Source of the DNA: Capitulum mitella
Lineage: Eukaryota; Arthropoda; Thecostraca; Pollicipedomorpha; Pollicipedidae
NCBI GenBank assembly: GCA_030062745.1
Contig: CP099839.1
Coordinates: forward strand, 7,911,118 to 7,975,117
Length of the DNA: 64,000 bases
Reading direction: 5' to 3'
Shown here piece by piece: positions 1-12,546 of this stretch (the stretch's first letter is position 1; each line of letters starts with the position of its first letter). A model generated the notes under the pieces. That model was given only the letters and a program-made list of their open reading frames with translations. It was not told the DNA's origin and searched no databases. The position numbers and the translations under genes were made by a program.

Positions 1-189
1 TGCACAGATTCGTTGCCAGGTCAGGTCAGGTGTACGTTGTATCGTAGAGTGTCTTATTTTGGCGGCCTTAAAATGCTAACTTGGGGCACTGGTAGGTAAT
101 GATGTACGCTGAATTCGACTCCATGACCAAGACAGAAATGAGTGAATGTCAGAATGAGTGTACATGATGGCCACAGCGCAAGCAAAATT

Positions 190-400
190 TTTAAAGGAAG
201 CTTATATCTTGGGGGCCTCTGCTCTCCAGGGGGCCTCCACCCGGAAAGAACCTCCTTTACCCAAACGAGGGACCTCCTTCGCCCAGACCGGTTCGAGGGC
301 CCCTGCGGCAGCCATAGGGCCTCTCGGCGGTCAGAGTGTCTTCATTGGCGGTCTTGGGGCTTCTGTGTCTGCCATAAGGCCTCCTGTTGCGAGTAGAGGG
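190..400 (+). repeat. Degenerate ~21-bp minisatellite (intron of SNX-like gene)
   Basis: Units of about 20-21 bases repeat imperfectly, roughly GGGCCTCnTGCGGCGGTCA. Successive copies start near GGGCCTCTCGGCGG, GTGTCTTCATTGGCGG and GGGCTTCTGTGTCTG. The same consensus appears on the opposite strand at about 46990-47600. Confidence 0.6.
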
Positions 401-1391
401 GGGCGGGGGGCGTGGAGAGCTGCTACCGCATGCAGGGGCTTCGCGTGTTTGGAACGTTAGATCGGGTAATGAACACTCACTCCCAAGCAACAAAACTCTA
501 TGCTGCGGAAGATCTACAGTCGTGTTGTTGGCTGGACGTAGTATGGCATATAGGACCTAGAAATCGTGTTACGTATCTGGATCCTCCCTCTCCTTATGAA
601 CCCGCTACACGTTCCACGGAAACATTCAGGATGCAGCGTCTCGTCTGCATTGGTTTGCCAGAGCTCCAACTAAGGTTCTGTACTGTTCCTCTGTTTTTGG
701 ATAAAGATCTTATAATCATACATTTTCGTAAAATTAGTCCCATAAAAATCCTATATTTTCGCAGATTGGTGCTTGACACCCTGCAGCAGCTGATTTGGAT
801 TGTTCGTCAGTTTAAGTCGAGGTCTCACCGTATGTGCAAAAGCCGTTTCTTTTGAGCTTTGGACATGCAGAGCCATCTGGTGATGTAAGCTTCCCTGGAA
901 CACTCCAAGTGACAGTTTGAAAACAAGAGTGCCAAAGACCTACTTGCGCAGACATTGTACTAACTTACCAATACTCCTCTGCGTCATGAGCAAATTTCCG
1001 TTCCGGAAGAGGCCGAAAGGTCTTATCCCGTCGTGACGTACCCTGGTCAGTACGGGATTGGACAACGCAGAATTCGGTTACCAGGTTTTCCCCGCTTCTC
1101 ACACAATCCGCGACCTTTTTGTGAAGCAGGCGAACACTCAGAAATAAAAATCGCTCCGGTTGTAGGACGGTGTTCGATCGGTCACTTCGCTCGGTCCTTT
1201 ACTTTCTCCGAATGGACACTAGCGGAACCTGTAAGTAGCACTGCGCTGTTGTGCTGAATTGAAGCAAGTGCTTCCCCCATAATGCCTCTGAATTGTGCCA
1301 CCTAATGGGTGTGCTTTGCCATGACGTTCCCGAAAGCATTTTCCTTATGCTGTAGTTGCGTTAAATACTCGGAAAACAAATTGTTTTGCAG

Positions 1392-1506
1392 TGAGTTCGT
1401 GGAAAAGGCGCTGGAGGATGCGGAACGGTTCCATGCTAGGAAAGTGAAGGACCTTCGTGATACGCTCATTAACTACGTGAAGCTGCAAATTCGAATCTGC
1501 AAAAAG
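1392..1506 (+). CDS. SNX-like gene, penultimate coding exon
   Basis: Acceptor TTGTTTTGCAG ends at 1391 and donor GTGAGT starts at 1507. One leading base completes a codon from the previous exon. 38 codons follow and the exon ends in phase 0 with two lysine codons. The encoded helix is rich in Glu, Lys and Arg. Confidence 0.65.
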
Positions 1507-2147
1507 GTGAGTTCTTGACGATGCCAAATATTTTGTGCCGGAAGTATATGTTACTCGCGCATGCATTGTTATGTATTCATTGTCATGCTTTTTGAGTTTT
1601 TCAAAATATATGTCCTTAGTTTCGACGCACTTGCGCATTTGTCTTCCCACCTTTAAAGGCTACCATTGAATAAATGCACGGAAAAACGGAATTGTGTTTG
1701 CATTTTTGTTCAGAACACTAATCGCGTGTTTAGCATGCCTGTGCCTAAAAGGAACCAATGCCTTCCGACAGGTAGATGCATTCATATGTTTTGGAAAGCT
1801 TCGAGAGTTGAAAGCTTTGGTGTTTTTTGTTTTGTTAGATGAATTAAAATCACCAAAATGCGCGTAAAAAATGGGCATGTGCGCGTTAGAAACCATTGGA
1901 GCTTATGCGCGTGGGCTCATCGGTGATGAAGTTCAGCTCTGAATAGACGACCCGTGCGTTGTTGTATGTTTCCTTTGGATTGTATCACGCATACCGGTCC
2001 CTTGTGGCGCCCGGCCGGCCGCAAGCCAGGGTTCTCACGCGCCACACTCCCGGACAGGGCGTGCAGACGTGGAAACACTTCCGCGACTGTGTGGACAGCC
2101 TGGGCGGCAGCCCGGCGCCGCCGGCTCAGGAGCTAGCCTCGTCCTAG
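1392..2147 (+). CDS. Sorting-nexin-like (SNX-BAR) protein, last two exons, partial
   Basis: Two exons joined in phase encode the last 67 or so residues of a protein whose earlier exons lie left of the window. The first exon (1392-1506) gives an amphipathic helix with EKALEDAERFHARKV and LINYVKLQIRICKK. The second (2058-2147) continues GVQTWKHFRDCVDSL and ends in a short Pro/Ala tail and TAG. A charged helix, then a 'K(G/C)xxTW' turn, then a final helix is the usual ending of the C-terminal BAR (Vps5-type) domain of SNX-BAR sorting nexins. These dimerise on endosomes and tubulate membrane for cargo recycling. No PX domain is in view, so the subfamily cannot be named. Other BAR proteins remain possible. 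The last exon is much more GC-rich than the flanking intron. Confidence 0.6.
2058..2147 (+). CDS. SNX-like gene, terminal coding exon
   Basis: The acceptor CAG ends at 2057. Reading starts in phase 0, matching the exon ending at 1506, and reaches TAG at 2145-2147. Residues GVQTWKHFRDCVDSL are followed by a low-complexity GSPAPPAQ tail. The polypyrimidine tract before the acceptor is weak, so the exact border is moderately certain. Confidence 0.6.
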   Translation, partial: GVQTWKHFRDCVDSLGGSPAPPAQELASS

Positions 2148-2960
2148 TCAGCAGACCGCCGACGCCGGCGACCCGATCGGCCGGGCACCGGAGGTCCCCA
2201 GACCCCCCTTCCCCCCGTCTCCCGGTGGTGGTCGGCCCGGGCCCCGCTGCGGTGGCGGGCGGTGTTCCGGCCGCTGCAGCTGCTGCGGTGTGTTTATTGT
2301 CGTTGTAGTCTCGGACGGCTTATGAAGGCTCGGCGGCGGCGCCGAGAGGTCGGGAAGTTTTGGAGGCATTTCCAGAGCTCGCGAGTCGCTTATCTCAACG
2401 CAGACTGCGTAGTCACTTCGCGTTTACCTCAGTGTTCGCTTTTGTGATGCTCATGTGATGACAGCCTCTTTGGTTTCCTGGGACGGCGCAGTGATCAATG
2501 TACTTGCTTTTGTTTATGTATTCATTGAGGTATGCTCACATATCAACGATGTGCTTGAATATTGTTTATGGAGACAGTTTTCATCTTTTGGTCTTTCTTT
2601 GTCTGGAAACCATGCGTAGAGACGGCGCCTGACCTTCCAAGTCATAAGGCGTTTTTTTTTTTACACGTAATCATAGAATCACGTGGTTCCGTGGTTCTAG
2701 GTCTCGCGCTAACCGATGTGGTGCTCCGCAGTGTTATCTTCCTCTCTGAAACGTTGGTTTGTTTGTCATGTGTACGCATTTCGATGGACGTGTATCCAGA
2801 TCCATCGTTTCTTTTATGTCTGGAATAAAGGGCACAACACGCATTCGCATTCTGGTTCTTGGTCTGAAAATGCCGGATGCCGTCGCGAACCGCGGATTTC
2901 TGGTTGTCTCGCTTTGCGAATAAAACGTTCTGGCTGCAGCCAGGAACCAGAGTAGCGACC
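2148..2960 (+). other. Putative 3' UTR of the SNX-like gene
   Basis: The first 200 bases after the stop are very GC-rich, then composition falls and the DNA becomes T-rich. AATAAA occurs at 2824-2829 and again at 2919-2924. Either could be the cleavage signal. Short ORFs here look like chance. Confidence 0.45.
2824..2829 (+). terminator. Candidate poly(A) signal
   Basis: AATAAA lies about 680 bases after the SNX-like stop codon, at the end of a T-rich stretch. A second copy is at 2919-2924. Confidence 0.4.
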
Positions 2961-3650
2961 CCTTCGGTATAGCCATTTGCTACTAGGGGAAATTTTGCTT
3001 GGATGTGTCGTGCCGTACAACATAAGGCATCGGCGACGCGAAAAGCTAGTCAGATGAGGCCAACGGTCCATGGTTTACAACAGGGGCAGCGGAGCTATTG
3101 AGGTGATTGGGCACAGCGCACTCATCTCCTGAGCGTTTAAATTTGTCTAACCCTACGGCGACGGCTGTAAAGAAATGGTCTGCCCCCCTCCCCCTCCCCT
3201 CCCCAAATCCGGACGTTCCGCTGTCGTTGGTTTTCAGTCATGCTGAAGAGAGATCAGAAACGTTATTTTTAAGGTACTGCGTTAAATCTCGCTACTACGG
3301 TGACAACTCGCAGTGTTGCAGATTGGCGACGAGCGACGCACCAGGTCCACAGTCGATATCGATCGGTGGAGTCCAGGGTAAAATTGTTCGCCCGGCGGAG
3401 AGCACGTGGACCGGAAACAATATATCATGGTCATGGATGTAGGGGCCGGGGGGACGAGGGGGACGAGTTTCCCACTTTTGGCGCATGGTGCGGGCGGGGC
3501 GCCCGCATTTTATGCCAAAACAAAAACATCGAAGAAAACACTCAAGAGGACTTCTGTAACCTGGGCAGAAGAAGCGGTCGAAACCTGGAGAGATGTTTTG
3601 CTGAGAGGACGTTTATGGCCACGGAAACAACAGAACCTCCAGCCCCCTGT
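2961..3650. other. Intergenic DNA, no recognised feature
   Basis: No splice-bounded exon, RNA gene or repeat that I recognise. The overlapping 100-130-residue ORFs on both strands show no domain. Confidence 0.4.
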
Positions 3651-4119
3651 CAGGAGTGTCGATTTGTATTCTTTTGAGAGGGCCCTGGCCCTCCCAATGT
3701 TGATTTTGGCCCCTCCAATATTGGTTTGGGCCCCTCCAATATTTTCTGCCGGTTTTAAAGGGAAATGGACAAAAATAACGAAAAGAAACGGCTGCTTTAG
3801 ATAACAGATAGGCAAGAGGTATAGAATAAAGCATAAAGTGATGTATCTATCTATCTTTCCTTCCATCGACCCATCCATGCATATATATCTATCTACCTAT
3901 ATCTATATATATATATATACATGTATATGCACATATATATGTATATATATGGAGATAAACGGAATGTCTTATTTGAAAAATAATAACAAAAAAACGATAA
4001 ATTTCCATTGATTACAATAAAGTAGGCTAAATCCGTTAAGAAACCCACATTAGGGGGGAGATTAAGTTGTCGGGCCCTTGGCTCAGCCCACCCAATCATT
4101 TACAGAAATTGACGCCCTG
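3651..4119 (+). mobile_element. hAT-type MITE, copy 1 (non-autonomous)
   Basis: The element begins CAGGAGTGTCGATTTGTATT and ends in the inverse of CAGGGCGTCAATTTCTGTAA. The termini are therefore imperfect inverted repeats of the CAGGGGCG type seen in hAT elements. A second copy lies inverted at 44433-44863 and matches along its length. The flanking 8-mers (3643-3650 and 4120-4127) agree at 6 of 8 positions, fitting a decayed 8-bp target duplication. The inside holds a short tandem repeat (GGCCCCTCCAATATTGGTTT type) and TA-rich microsatellite. No transposase is present. Confidence 0.6.
3845..3952. repeat. ATCT / AT microsatellite inside MITE copy 1
   Basis: ATCT-type repeats pass into AT and ATGT repeats. 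The equivalent part of the second MITE copy (about 44600-44650) is much shorter, so this tract expanded after insertion. Confidence 0.6.
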
Positions 4120-4139
4120 TCCCCTCTCCATTGACAGGC

Positions 4140-4920
4140 CAAATATTCGTATATTTGAAGCCCCTTACAGGCCAGGCGCCCCCTCACCCTTAGGGATGAA
4201 CGACCTCTGAAGAATTTGGCATCCCTCACGGACTAGGCACATCTACGAGACAGATCCCCTACGAGCCAGGTGCCCCCCCCCCCTCCCCCCAATACAGATC
4301 AGACACCCGTCAGGGCCTCTGCGCCCTTTTCAAGCGGGGCGCCCCACTCAAATAGGCATCCCTCACATACTTGGCGTCCCTGTACAGACCGGGCGCCCTT
4401 AAGGGACTTGGGGCCCTGCAAGGCATGGCATGCACCTATTTCAGGCAAGGCGCCCCCGTACAGATCAGTGGCCCCTCGGGACGCCTTGCGACCATACAGT
4501 CTGAGCTCCAGTAAAACCAGAATCACCATCACTAGGCCTCCCTTACATACCTACACGACGCCCCGTACAAAACCAGGCGCCCACAAAGGGATCGTATACG
4601 CCTCATGTCTTCGGCGCCTGGAACAGGTCAGGCGTTTCCACTCCGTACATATCAGTTGCCATTCACGGACTCGGCGCCCCTCACAGACCAGACATGTCTT
4701 AAAAGGCAGGCACCCTTTACGGACCAGGAGGCAGATAAGATCAGACGCGCCTGCAGGCCCCGTTGTGATAATGCATAAAAACGCACTGAGATACGTGCAG
4801 TGAAATCCGACTAAACATGATATCAGTCTCACTACCAGTAGATTGCGCCCTTCCTCGGGATCGGCGCCCCATCGAAGTCGGCGCTGCAAAACGAATGTCC
4901 CCCTATTTTCGTCGCCCTCC
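4140..4920 (+). repeat. Degenerate ~20-21-bp GCGCC-rich minisatellite
   Basis: Imperfect units near GGCGCCCCTTACAGACCAG recur many times, for example around 4345, 4440, 4575 and 4675. They decay towards the right end. The 177-residue plus-strand ORF and its antisense partners here are products of the repeat, not genes. Confidence 0.6.
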
Positions 4921-6720
4921 TACACCCCTGATCTTGGATACAAGAGACGGGAGGGCTACCCATTCTCGCGGGTGCCATCATTAATATAACAGATAAAATA
5001 AAACACATAACAGATAAAATCATTTTACCGTGCCCAATCAAATTGACTGAATACTTCAAGATGTTGACTGCACATTTCAGAATCGAAGGAGGTAAAATCG
5101 TGCTTGGCACGCTTTTAGCGAGGGGGATTTCATACGTGGCGGTCTCTCGGAAAAGTCAGATCGAGGTGTCTGTCATTTAGCCAGTCAGTCAGTCAGTCAA
5201 TCCAAGTTTCCAAGCGTCCAGCGCCAGCTGATCGCGACGCAAGTGGTACCATCGGGTACACCGACTCGGCAGACAGATTTTGGTGCAGGTTTCGAAGCGA
5301 TTCGTGGCGTACGGCACGTGCCACGTGGCGTGAGCCGGACCTCTGCAGAACTCAGTTAAATATGGGTACGGGTCAGATGGCGGGTGCTGTTGACTCAAGA
5401 CTTGGTGACAACATGGGCCCCAATTGCGGGTGCGTGCTCTTCTGATCGGCATCCGCGTGCGACCCACGTGACGATCCTCAGGCACGTGTTTCGGTTTGGA
5501 CTCTGGGACCTCTGAGTGCTGTCAACAATGACCTAGGCCGCTGAAATTTGGCGAATGGATAGCCCAGCACTATGGCCATCTAACGGTATCCCATATGATG
5601 GGCAGGGTGCTACGGGTCACGCGTAGCGCGCATGCGCCGCTTTTACACCTCTGTGTTTTTTTTTGGGCCAATTGACTAAATTGCAAACACTGCAAATGGC
5701 GCAGTGTGGTGCGACGATGGCTTCTAGGGGCGGGCGGTCAGCTGGGCGATCAGTTTCAATGGATTCAAATCGAAACGGGAATGCAGCTTGCACGTGAAGC
5801 ACGAGGTGCCCAAGATTAACACCCCTCCTTCATTGCCGTAACGCTGGGATGCTGAAAATTGGCGCGCAGGAATAGGTGATACGTGGCAGTCGATACATGT
5901 GGTTATTTCGTATGCCAATAGGTTCAACATGGTGTGTGCGGGATGCACGTGCTGAAGTGTACTCGTTTACCACTTAGGCCTTTGGTTTGAAAACCGTTGA
6001 TACTGAAGGCGCTTTATCTCGTGATGGGCAGCAAAAACACAAATGCCATCCAGGACAAGCAAGATTTAGGACATCAGTGGCAAGATGTCGTGCTAACGTG
6101 TAACTCGTTGGACTTTGGATCCTCCGTTCGTGGAAAGTTTGCGATACATACCTTAGCATCTTTATTAAGATGAAGGTACGAAACGGGTGCACAGGTCTGC
6201 GTGCGATACAGAGCTTCGATTTTGACCCCGAACCAACCGTGTAACGCGTTGGTTTGCCTGTAGTGGTAGTTTAGAAGGTAGAAGTTCATAGTGGCTCTGG
6301 TTGTTTTGCGTATTGTAGAGCATATTAAGGCCGACCAAGTATAGGCATGTTGGGAGCTGCCAAGACTGGGACTCCACAGCGGACGTTTTGCCGATTGTCA
6401 AATAACGGCTACCCTTCTTTAGCCACCGCCTACAGCGCTGCTTGACGGGAAAACAGGGGACCAGGGGACGAAGAATATCATGGAGATTTCAGCATGCTGG
6501 AAACATAATGGGCATGCTGGAGATGATTGACTCAATCTACTATACTCTCAGCGTCGAAGACCAAGCAGATGGTTCCGAGACGAACAGCATGTAGAGAACG
6601 GACCACGTGGTCCCTTCCATGCCACGCCAGTTCTGTTGTGTCTGATAAGGCGTCGGTACGTGAGCGACGTGCAGGGCTGCAATTTCGGGCTGGTCTGCGG
6701 CCGTGCCTGATATGGTCTGA
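4921..6720. other. Intergenic DNA with little structure
   Basis: Unique-looking sequence apart from the dispersed repeat at 6180-6258. There is a short GTCA tetranucleotide run at about 5180-5198. No gene is supported. Confidence 0.4.
6180..6258 (-). repeat. Dispersed ~80-bp repeat, copy 1
   Basis: This stretch matches 37309-37388 in the opposite orientation, sharing ACAGGTCTGCGTGCGATA, GACCCCGAACCAA and AACGCGTTGGTTTGCC with few differences. The homology gives similar peptides in both places (ANQRV and HADLCTR). It is probably a fragment of an interspersed element. Confidence 0.55.
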
Positions 6721-6840
6721 TATCAGCCTTGTTATCGGGCGGCGGGGAGGACGGGTACAACCGCGGTAACGGCAGGCTCGTTTGTGGCGTCTGGCGGCGG
6801 CCCGCCCCGCAGCCGGCCGCTGACGCCGTAAGACCCGTCT
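6720..6840. promoter_or_regulatory. CpG-rich patch, possible untranslated exon or promoter
   Basis: A sharp local rise in GC and CpG contains a CCGGCCGCTGACGCC core followed by a donor-like GTAAGA at 6828. It might be a non-coding first exon for the gene that starts coding at 8115. There is no direct evidence of transcription. Confidence 0.25.
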
Positions 6841-7449
6841 GACTGTAAGTGTAAAGCCGTGCTCGTGACTGTTACACACCGCAAATGCCTCCTGAGGTTT
6901 CGCGCTCAGGACGACGTCGAGTCGGTTTTCATGAGGCTCGAGAAAGACCGTTAAGACCAAACAGTTGTTTGTGTTGGGTCCCTTGATCCCGATAATGCGA
7001 TTTAGTTCAGAATTGTTCTCAAAACCTTTTCAGCTCTTTTAGAATTAGATCCGGTGGTGCCTTTGTTCCCCGGGACATGCACGAAAGGCTGAAAAGAATG
7101 TGCTGATCTTTGGAGTAATGCGGAAAATGCGGCTAAAATATGCGTGGCGTTTTGAAGACTCTTTCTTCATCACAAAACTCCAGTTAAAATAGTGTGATCT
7201 GACTTGAACCCGGCTCCAATGACCTCCCTGTTAGATTGCAGTGTTGGAGTAAACGTTTGACGTTTGCTCCAACAGACCGGTTCAGACCGAACACACACCC
7301 TCAGCCTAGCGCCTCCGTTGGGATCGATACACTCCGGCGCGGAACCGAACTGGCAGCCGGTGTGCAGCTGTGACTCGTGCATCGGAGGGCTATCGGCTGC
7401 AAGACTAAATCAACAATAAAGCAGCATGCTTGCACGGCGACGTGTGAGT

Positions 7450-8114
7450 TTAAACGCCGTGAAACGTGACACCCAGGTGCACGCAGCACGCAAAGGCCTT
7501 GGAGTCTTCTCCAGTCTTAGAGAACCTACGCTCGACGAGTCCCATTTGGCTGCGCTCACTTCCGACTCATGATCGACGGACGCATCGACGCTGTCGGATG
7601 GTGCCGTCCGTGCCAGTCGTCCGTACCAGTCGTCAGTCAGTTCGTCGGGGCAAGTCGGTGCCGCTGAGGTCTTCACGTACTGTGCGCGGACTGAAAATGC
7701 GGAGAGGAACGGAGGACAGCCATGACCAAGGGCAGACGTTTTTCTGCTGTTTGCCGTGATGTGTCGTGCGATAAGTAATGCTTATTTTCCCGGGTCAGCT
7801 TGTGGCGTTCGTGCTGACGTGCGCTGGCCGAACTGTGTCGGCTGGGCTGTGACGGACGACTTATTTCGGCTCGCATGTGGCAGCTCGGCGTCCGACAGTC
7901 GAGAACGTTCCCCTCGCCAGGTGAAGAGAGACGACTGCTCAGCAGGCAGCCAACAGCTGGCCGGCGCGGTCGAGCCTTTGTGATGGCTGGCGCCGCTGAA
8001 GACGCGCTGGGGCACAGGTGTGCCGACGCGTTCGTCCTCGCTGGCGCCGTCACGTGGCGGCCGGTCAGTCAGTGCCGTTGGCAGCTCCGAGCTCGGCGTC
8101 CCAGCCGGACCGCC
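7450..8114 (+). promoter_or_regulatory. CpG-rich promoter/5' UTR region of the GT14 gene
   Basis: CpG-rich sequence runs from about 7450 to the start codon at 8115 and on into intron 1 (about 8250), unlike DNA on either side. It holds short direct repeats of the type CCAGTCGTCCGTACCAGTCG near 7610. No clear TATA box sits close to the start. This fits a CpG-island promoter. Confidence 0.4.
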
Positions 8115-8130
8115 ATGATCGCCGCAGCCG
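8115..8130 (+). CDS. GT14 gene exon 1 (start codon, signal peptide start)
   Basis: ATG in the context GACCGCCATGA is followed by four codons and one base. Donor GTGAGA starts at 8131. The hydrophobic run MIAAA continues directly into GVLVAALVARSLA of exon 2, which is why this start was chosen. Confidence 0.6.
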
Positions 8131-11100
8131 GTGAGAGACGGCTGGCGCCGGACGGCCGGGCAGTCCGCGGACTGGCGGCAGCGGCCGCCGCCCGTCAGCC
8201 GGCCCGGGGTGTGGTTCTCTTCAGCGCGGTTCGAGGCGTCGGAGAGTTACTGTCTTTCGACTGGGAAAAGGTTTACCTGTGCGGCACCCATACCAGGACT
8301 GTGCTCTGGGGATGACACAGATCTTCTCCAGTGGCTCACATTGCGAGCGTACGCCATGGAGGCCATTTTCGCTCTCTTTTTATAAATGTCCGCTTGAGGC
8401 TAAGTTTCTTTGATCGCAAGATTTGCGTTCGGCCAAATTCTGGGTGATAAATTATTCTTTATTAAGGCCAGTGCTTCCGCTTGTTTGACCAAGCCATATG
8501 GGGACCGACGACAAGGGAAACGGAATCAGGAACATCAGAAATGATTGGGAGAGAATTATTCGAGTGCGTTGAGAACGAATGGACTTTCCTCTTTTTTTAT
8601 CACGACTGGAACACCAGGTCACTGGAGTAAATATGAACGCCTTAAAATCTGGAAATCATTATAGGTCTTATTATAAATCATTCACGGAGATACAAAAAGG
8701 TGTCAAATGTGAGCCCTCAGCTACACTTTGGGAAATGATGGGGAAAATGTACAAATCAGCAGTCACAAATCTGGGGCCTTCTTTGTCGTTTTGATCATGT
8801 TTTGAGAAGCATCGTGGTCCATTCACATGACAGCCATCACGCCAGCAACAAGTCACACAAGGGTTTATCATCAAATCTCCGCCGACTGACCTGGACCCCC
8901 AAAATCTGCGGTACTATTTTTCGCATTGAGCACGGTGTTATCGTGTAGGAATTATCGCAAACATTTCATACGAAAGTCAAGACGCCTCAGGCGAATTACG
9001 CACGGGTCATGCTCAAACGGTTGCCCGACACAAATCATAGCTTGACGTTGCCCTCAGGTTAAATCTCGTCCCTGACCAATATCGGCCGCGAACCGTGGCA
9101 TAGTTTGTTTCTGTTGTCCTGGCTTTCTTTTGGAATGGTCGCTACGGTTCGCAAAACAAGGGCGAAAACGTCCCTCCCCAGATTTTCACCCATGGTCACG
9201 TTCAAATGGTGACTCAAGGCGAAAGCAACACTTGTTCTTGACAAGAGCTTTCATTTGAAAAGTTTTCTTGGGACCTAATGTCAAGGTCAGGTTATTGCCT
9301 CTCTGAAAGAAACTTTTGCCAAACTGATCTTTTTGCACCCTGGCTTTCATGCGAACGGGTCGCGATGGCTGACAAACGCCGTGACCATGGCGAAAAAGGC
9401 GCTCCAGACTGAGAGTTGAGGTCAAAGTCAAACCATGACCTCATCAGTCAAAACCGTTGTAAATTAATCTTTGGGGTCCAGGCTTTCATATGAAATAACT
9501 GCGATGATTCTCAGGAGCTGAAATCAGGACGAAAAATGTTACCACAGATTTTGACCTGAGGTGATTTTCAAACAGTGATCCGGAGTGAACACTTGTTCTT
9601 GAGTTTGAAGTTTGCATGTTGAATAGTTCGAAGTTCTCTGTAGTCAGAGACGACGTCGAAAAAGTTATGCCAGTGTTCATTAGGCTGGATTTGAAGGTCA
9701 GATGATTTCCCACTTCTGAAAGAAACCTTTGAGTAAATGATCTTTAGCGCCCTGGCTGTCATATGAACTGGCTGCAACGACTGACAAATGACGTGATCAG
9801 GACGAAAAACGTTACCCCAGACCTTGAGGTCATGCTCAAACGGTTGCCGGAAGCGAAGTGTGATCTCCACCAAACGTTTGCTCTTGACAAAAGCGTTCAT
9901 TTGAATATTTTTCAAAGCATGCACGTTGAATGGCTTTGAAGTTCCCTGTCGTCACGGACGTAGTTGCAGAAGTCGTCGCTAACTTTACGGACATGACTAG
10001 AATGTTTCTTAAACTTAGAAGCAGCACAGCACTTTCTTCGAAAGGTACGTTCTGCCCCGGTCGCCAGACATCCCTGATGAATGAAATACATGGCAAATAC
10101 ATGGTCCTCACTCTAGCATCACGAAAAGTATGTGTCTGTCCTGAAGCTCTTCATTACTCCCTATCCAGCCTCCCAGCGATCACTCCTCCAGGGCGTGGCC
10201 ATTTGACCGACCCGGCGGTGCTCCCTTTCGCAGAGGTCGGAATGTGAGCGTTCCTGTGAGTGCCTCGCCGATGTTTTCCTGTTCCGTTCCAGGGGTACTA
10301 GTCGCGGCGCTGGTGGCGCGGAGCCTGGCGGAGTTTGTCGTAGACGGTCAGCGCGTCCCCGATCCCCGGACGTACAGCTTCTACGAGTCGCCATCGAACG
10401 ACACGACGCAGCGCGTCTATGTGCTTCAGGAGCAGCAACCGAGAACGTTTCTGATGTGCCCCAGAGGGTACGCTATTGAAAAGGTAATGTACGCGAAACT
10501 TTTCATGGTGTTCGGGGTTCAACTACATATTGAATTGGTACTGGTGTCGAGGGATGAAGTGATACGCCTGGGTCATATGCAGGCATCACCAACAGACTCG
10601 GAACCGCAGTTTATTGCCGATATATTTGTCACGTATTTCATCCCATGACCATACGTCAGTAGCAGAAACTTACGTCAGCTGACATAACACGCGCAATGGA
10701 AAGGGGTTTCGCGCTAACGCGCTCTGGTTTCGCGCTTACGTTCCTCCGATCTCAAAAACGGAAAGAAGTAGAGACATGAAATTTTATGGGTAGAGTAGGA
10801 CCGTAAAGATTTACATAGCGTGCAATTCCCATGACCATAGGTCAATATCTTTAAAGTCAAATGGAGTCGAAAAGGTCAACTTTGGTCGCTTTCTTGGCCC
10901 GTACAGGCCATTCCCTACGGTTCTTCGTACGAAACGGGAAAAAGGCGCGTGTTTGAGCGTCAAAATGTGGAATATGGCAATTTCCTTCCTCTGGCGAATT
11001 GAATGAGGATTCCGGGTCGAGGTCGTGCCAGGTCATTGACCTATGGCATCGCTTTTACATTTTTGGCAGTTTCGAGCAACACGGGATACTAGTGAAGCTT

Positions 11101-12495
11101 GAGTGTAAATAAAGGCGCTAGAGGCATCTTTTAGCGTATTTTCGGTAAGGACGGCCAACATCGGTACATTTCACCACTTCTAGCGTTTACTAACCTCCGC
11201 AAGGTCAAGAGAAAGTGAAGCGAGGTCATTGATCTTAGGTGATGTCTTTGACCCAAAGTTAGGTTTATGTCAACTGTTTGCGCTAAAGTTATTCCGTTAT
11301 AATAAACCCAGTGACACGACTGGATCGCTACAAAACGTAACCGTAAACGGACACAATATATATATATATATATATACACATATAAACGTATCAGTGTGCG
11401 CGTACGGATTTTTATTAGGGCCTTTGAATGCATATTTTATATAAATCGACATGCCGCAAAGCAAATCTGGATCAGGTCACAACCTCGTTGACCTTGACCT
11501 TTGGTGATCTTGACCCTTACTGACCCTGGTCTTGGTACATTCATCCCTTATGCCCGAATGATGTCGGTTGATTATGTCCAAACGGTAATTTTACGTGGAA
11601 CGCTAGTCATTTCGCTAACTTCCCATCTGTCAGCGACAACCGCTATTTTCGTTATGTTTATTTGACTTCCAGTGCTTTAGACTCCAAAATTTCCTCGCCG
11701 ATTTTTCGATTTTTTGGCGTCAATCGATGACATATTCAGTTGCCATAATTTTCACAAAATAGCAGCGATCAGCTCCGATCTGTTCTCGAGATTTTCAAGA
11801 GCAACAAGTAGGAAGCACAAAACTCCCCCCCCCCTTCCAGTGCGCGTGTTAAATGTAATTCCAGGTACAAAATAAGGCTGTCAAAATGCCTCAGCAACAG
11901 CAGTACTACAGCAGGATTTGTTGCCAGCGCCCAAACGCAAAGCTACACTCGGTTCAACCCCAAAGTGTGCTGTGACATGAAGCTGTACACCTGGGTGGCT
12001 TTCCAGAAACATTTTTGGTTGATATCTGTTTCTGCTATGAACATCTGCTTACGCATGCATTGGATGACGCCACCAGATCCATTTTTGTGAGAAAGAGCAG
12101 CTGTATCCTTGTTCCACTCCCATACATGTTGCGCCGCCAAGCTCTTTAGGCGATTTAGTTCTTCGCTTGATCGCTCCTCTGCTGGTCAGAGTTATCTGTC
12201 GTATTTCTCAATGTCTAAACCACAGAACAAATCTGAAAATGTGCTCTTCCTTCTGTCATCAGTTTTTTGTCCTGGTGATGAATTTTATCGGATTTTTTTT
12301 TGTTCGGTCAAATGACGTAGAAAGACAAGACTTGCAAGAATTGTTTTCAACTGATGTTGGCCTGTAGACGTATAGTTCGTTTTTTGAGAACATTTCCGTT
12401 TTGTCCCCATATGTGTCTGCTTAATTAAATTGCAAACTCGATCGTTGCAGGGACTAATTTCGCTCTTGGCGCTCAACCCTACCGCTTCTATCAAA

Positions 12496-12546
<51 letters not shown>

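Noticed and set aside
4270-4889. 177-residue plus-strand and 112-residue minus-strand ORFs
   Set aside because: They lie in a degenerate GCGCC minisatellite and show no domain.
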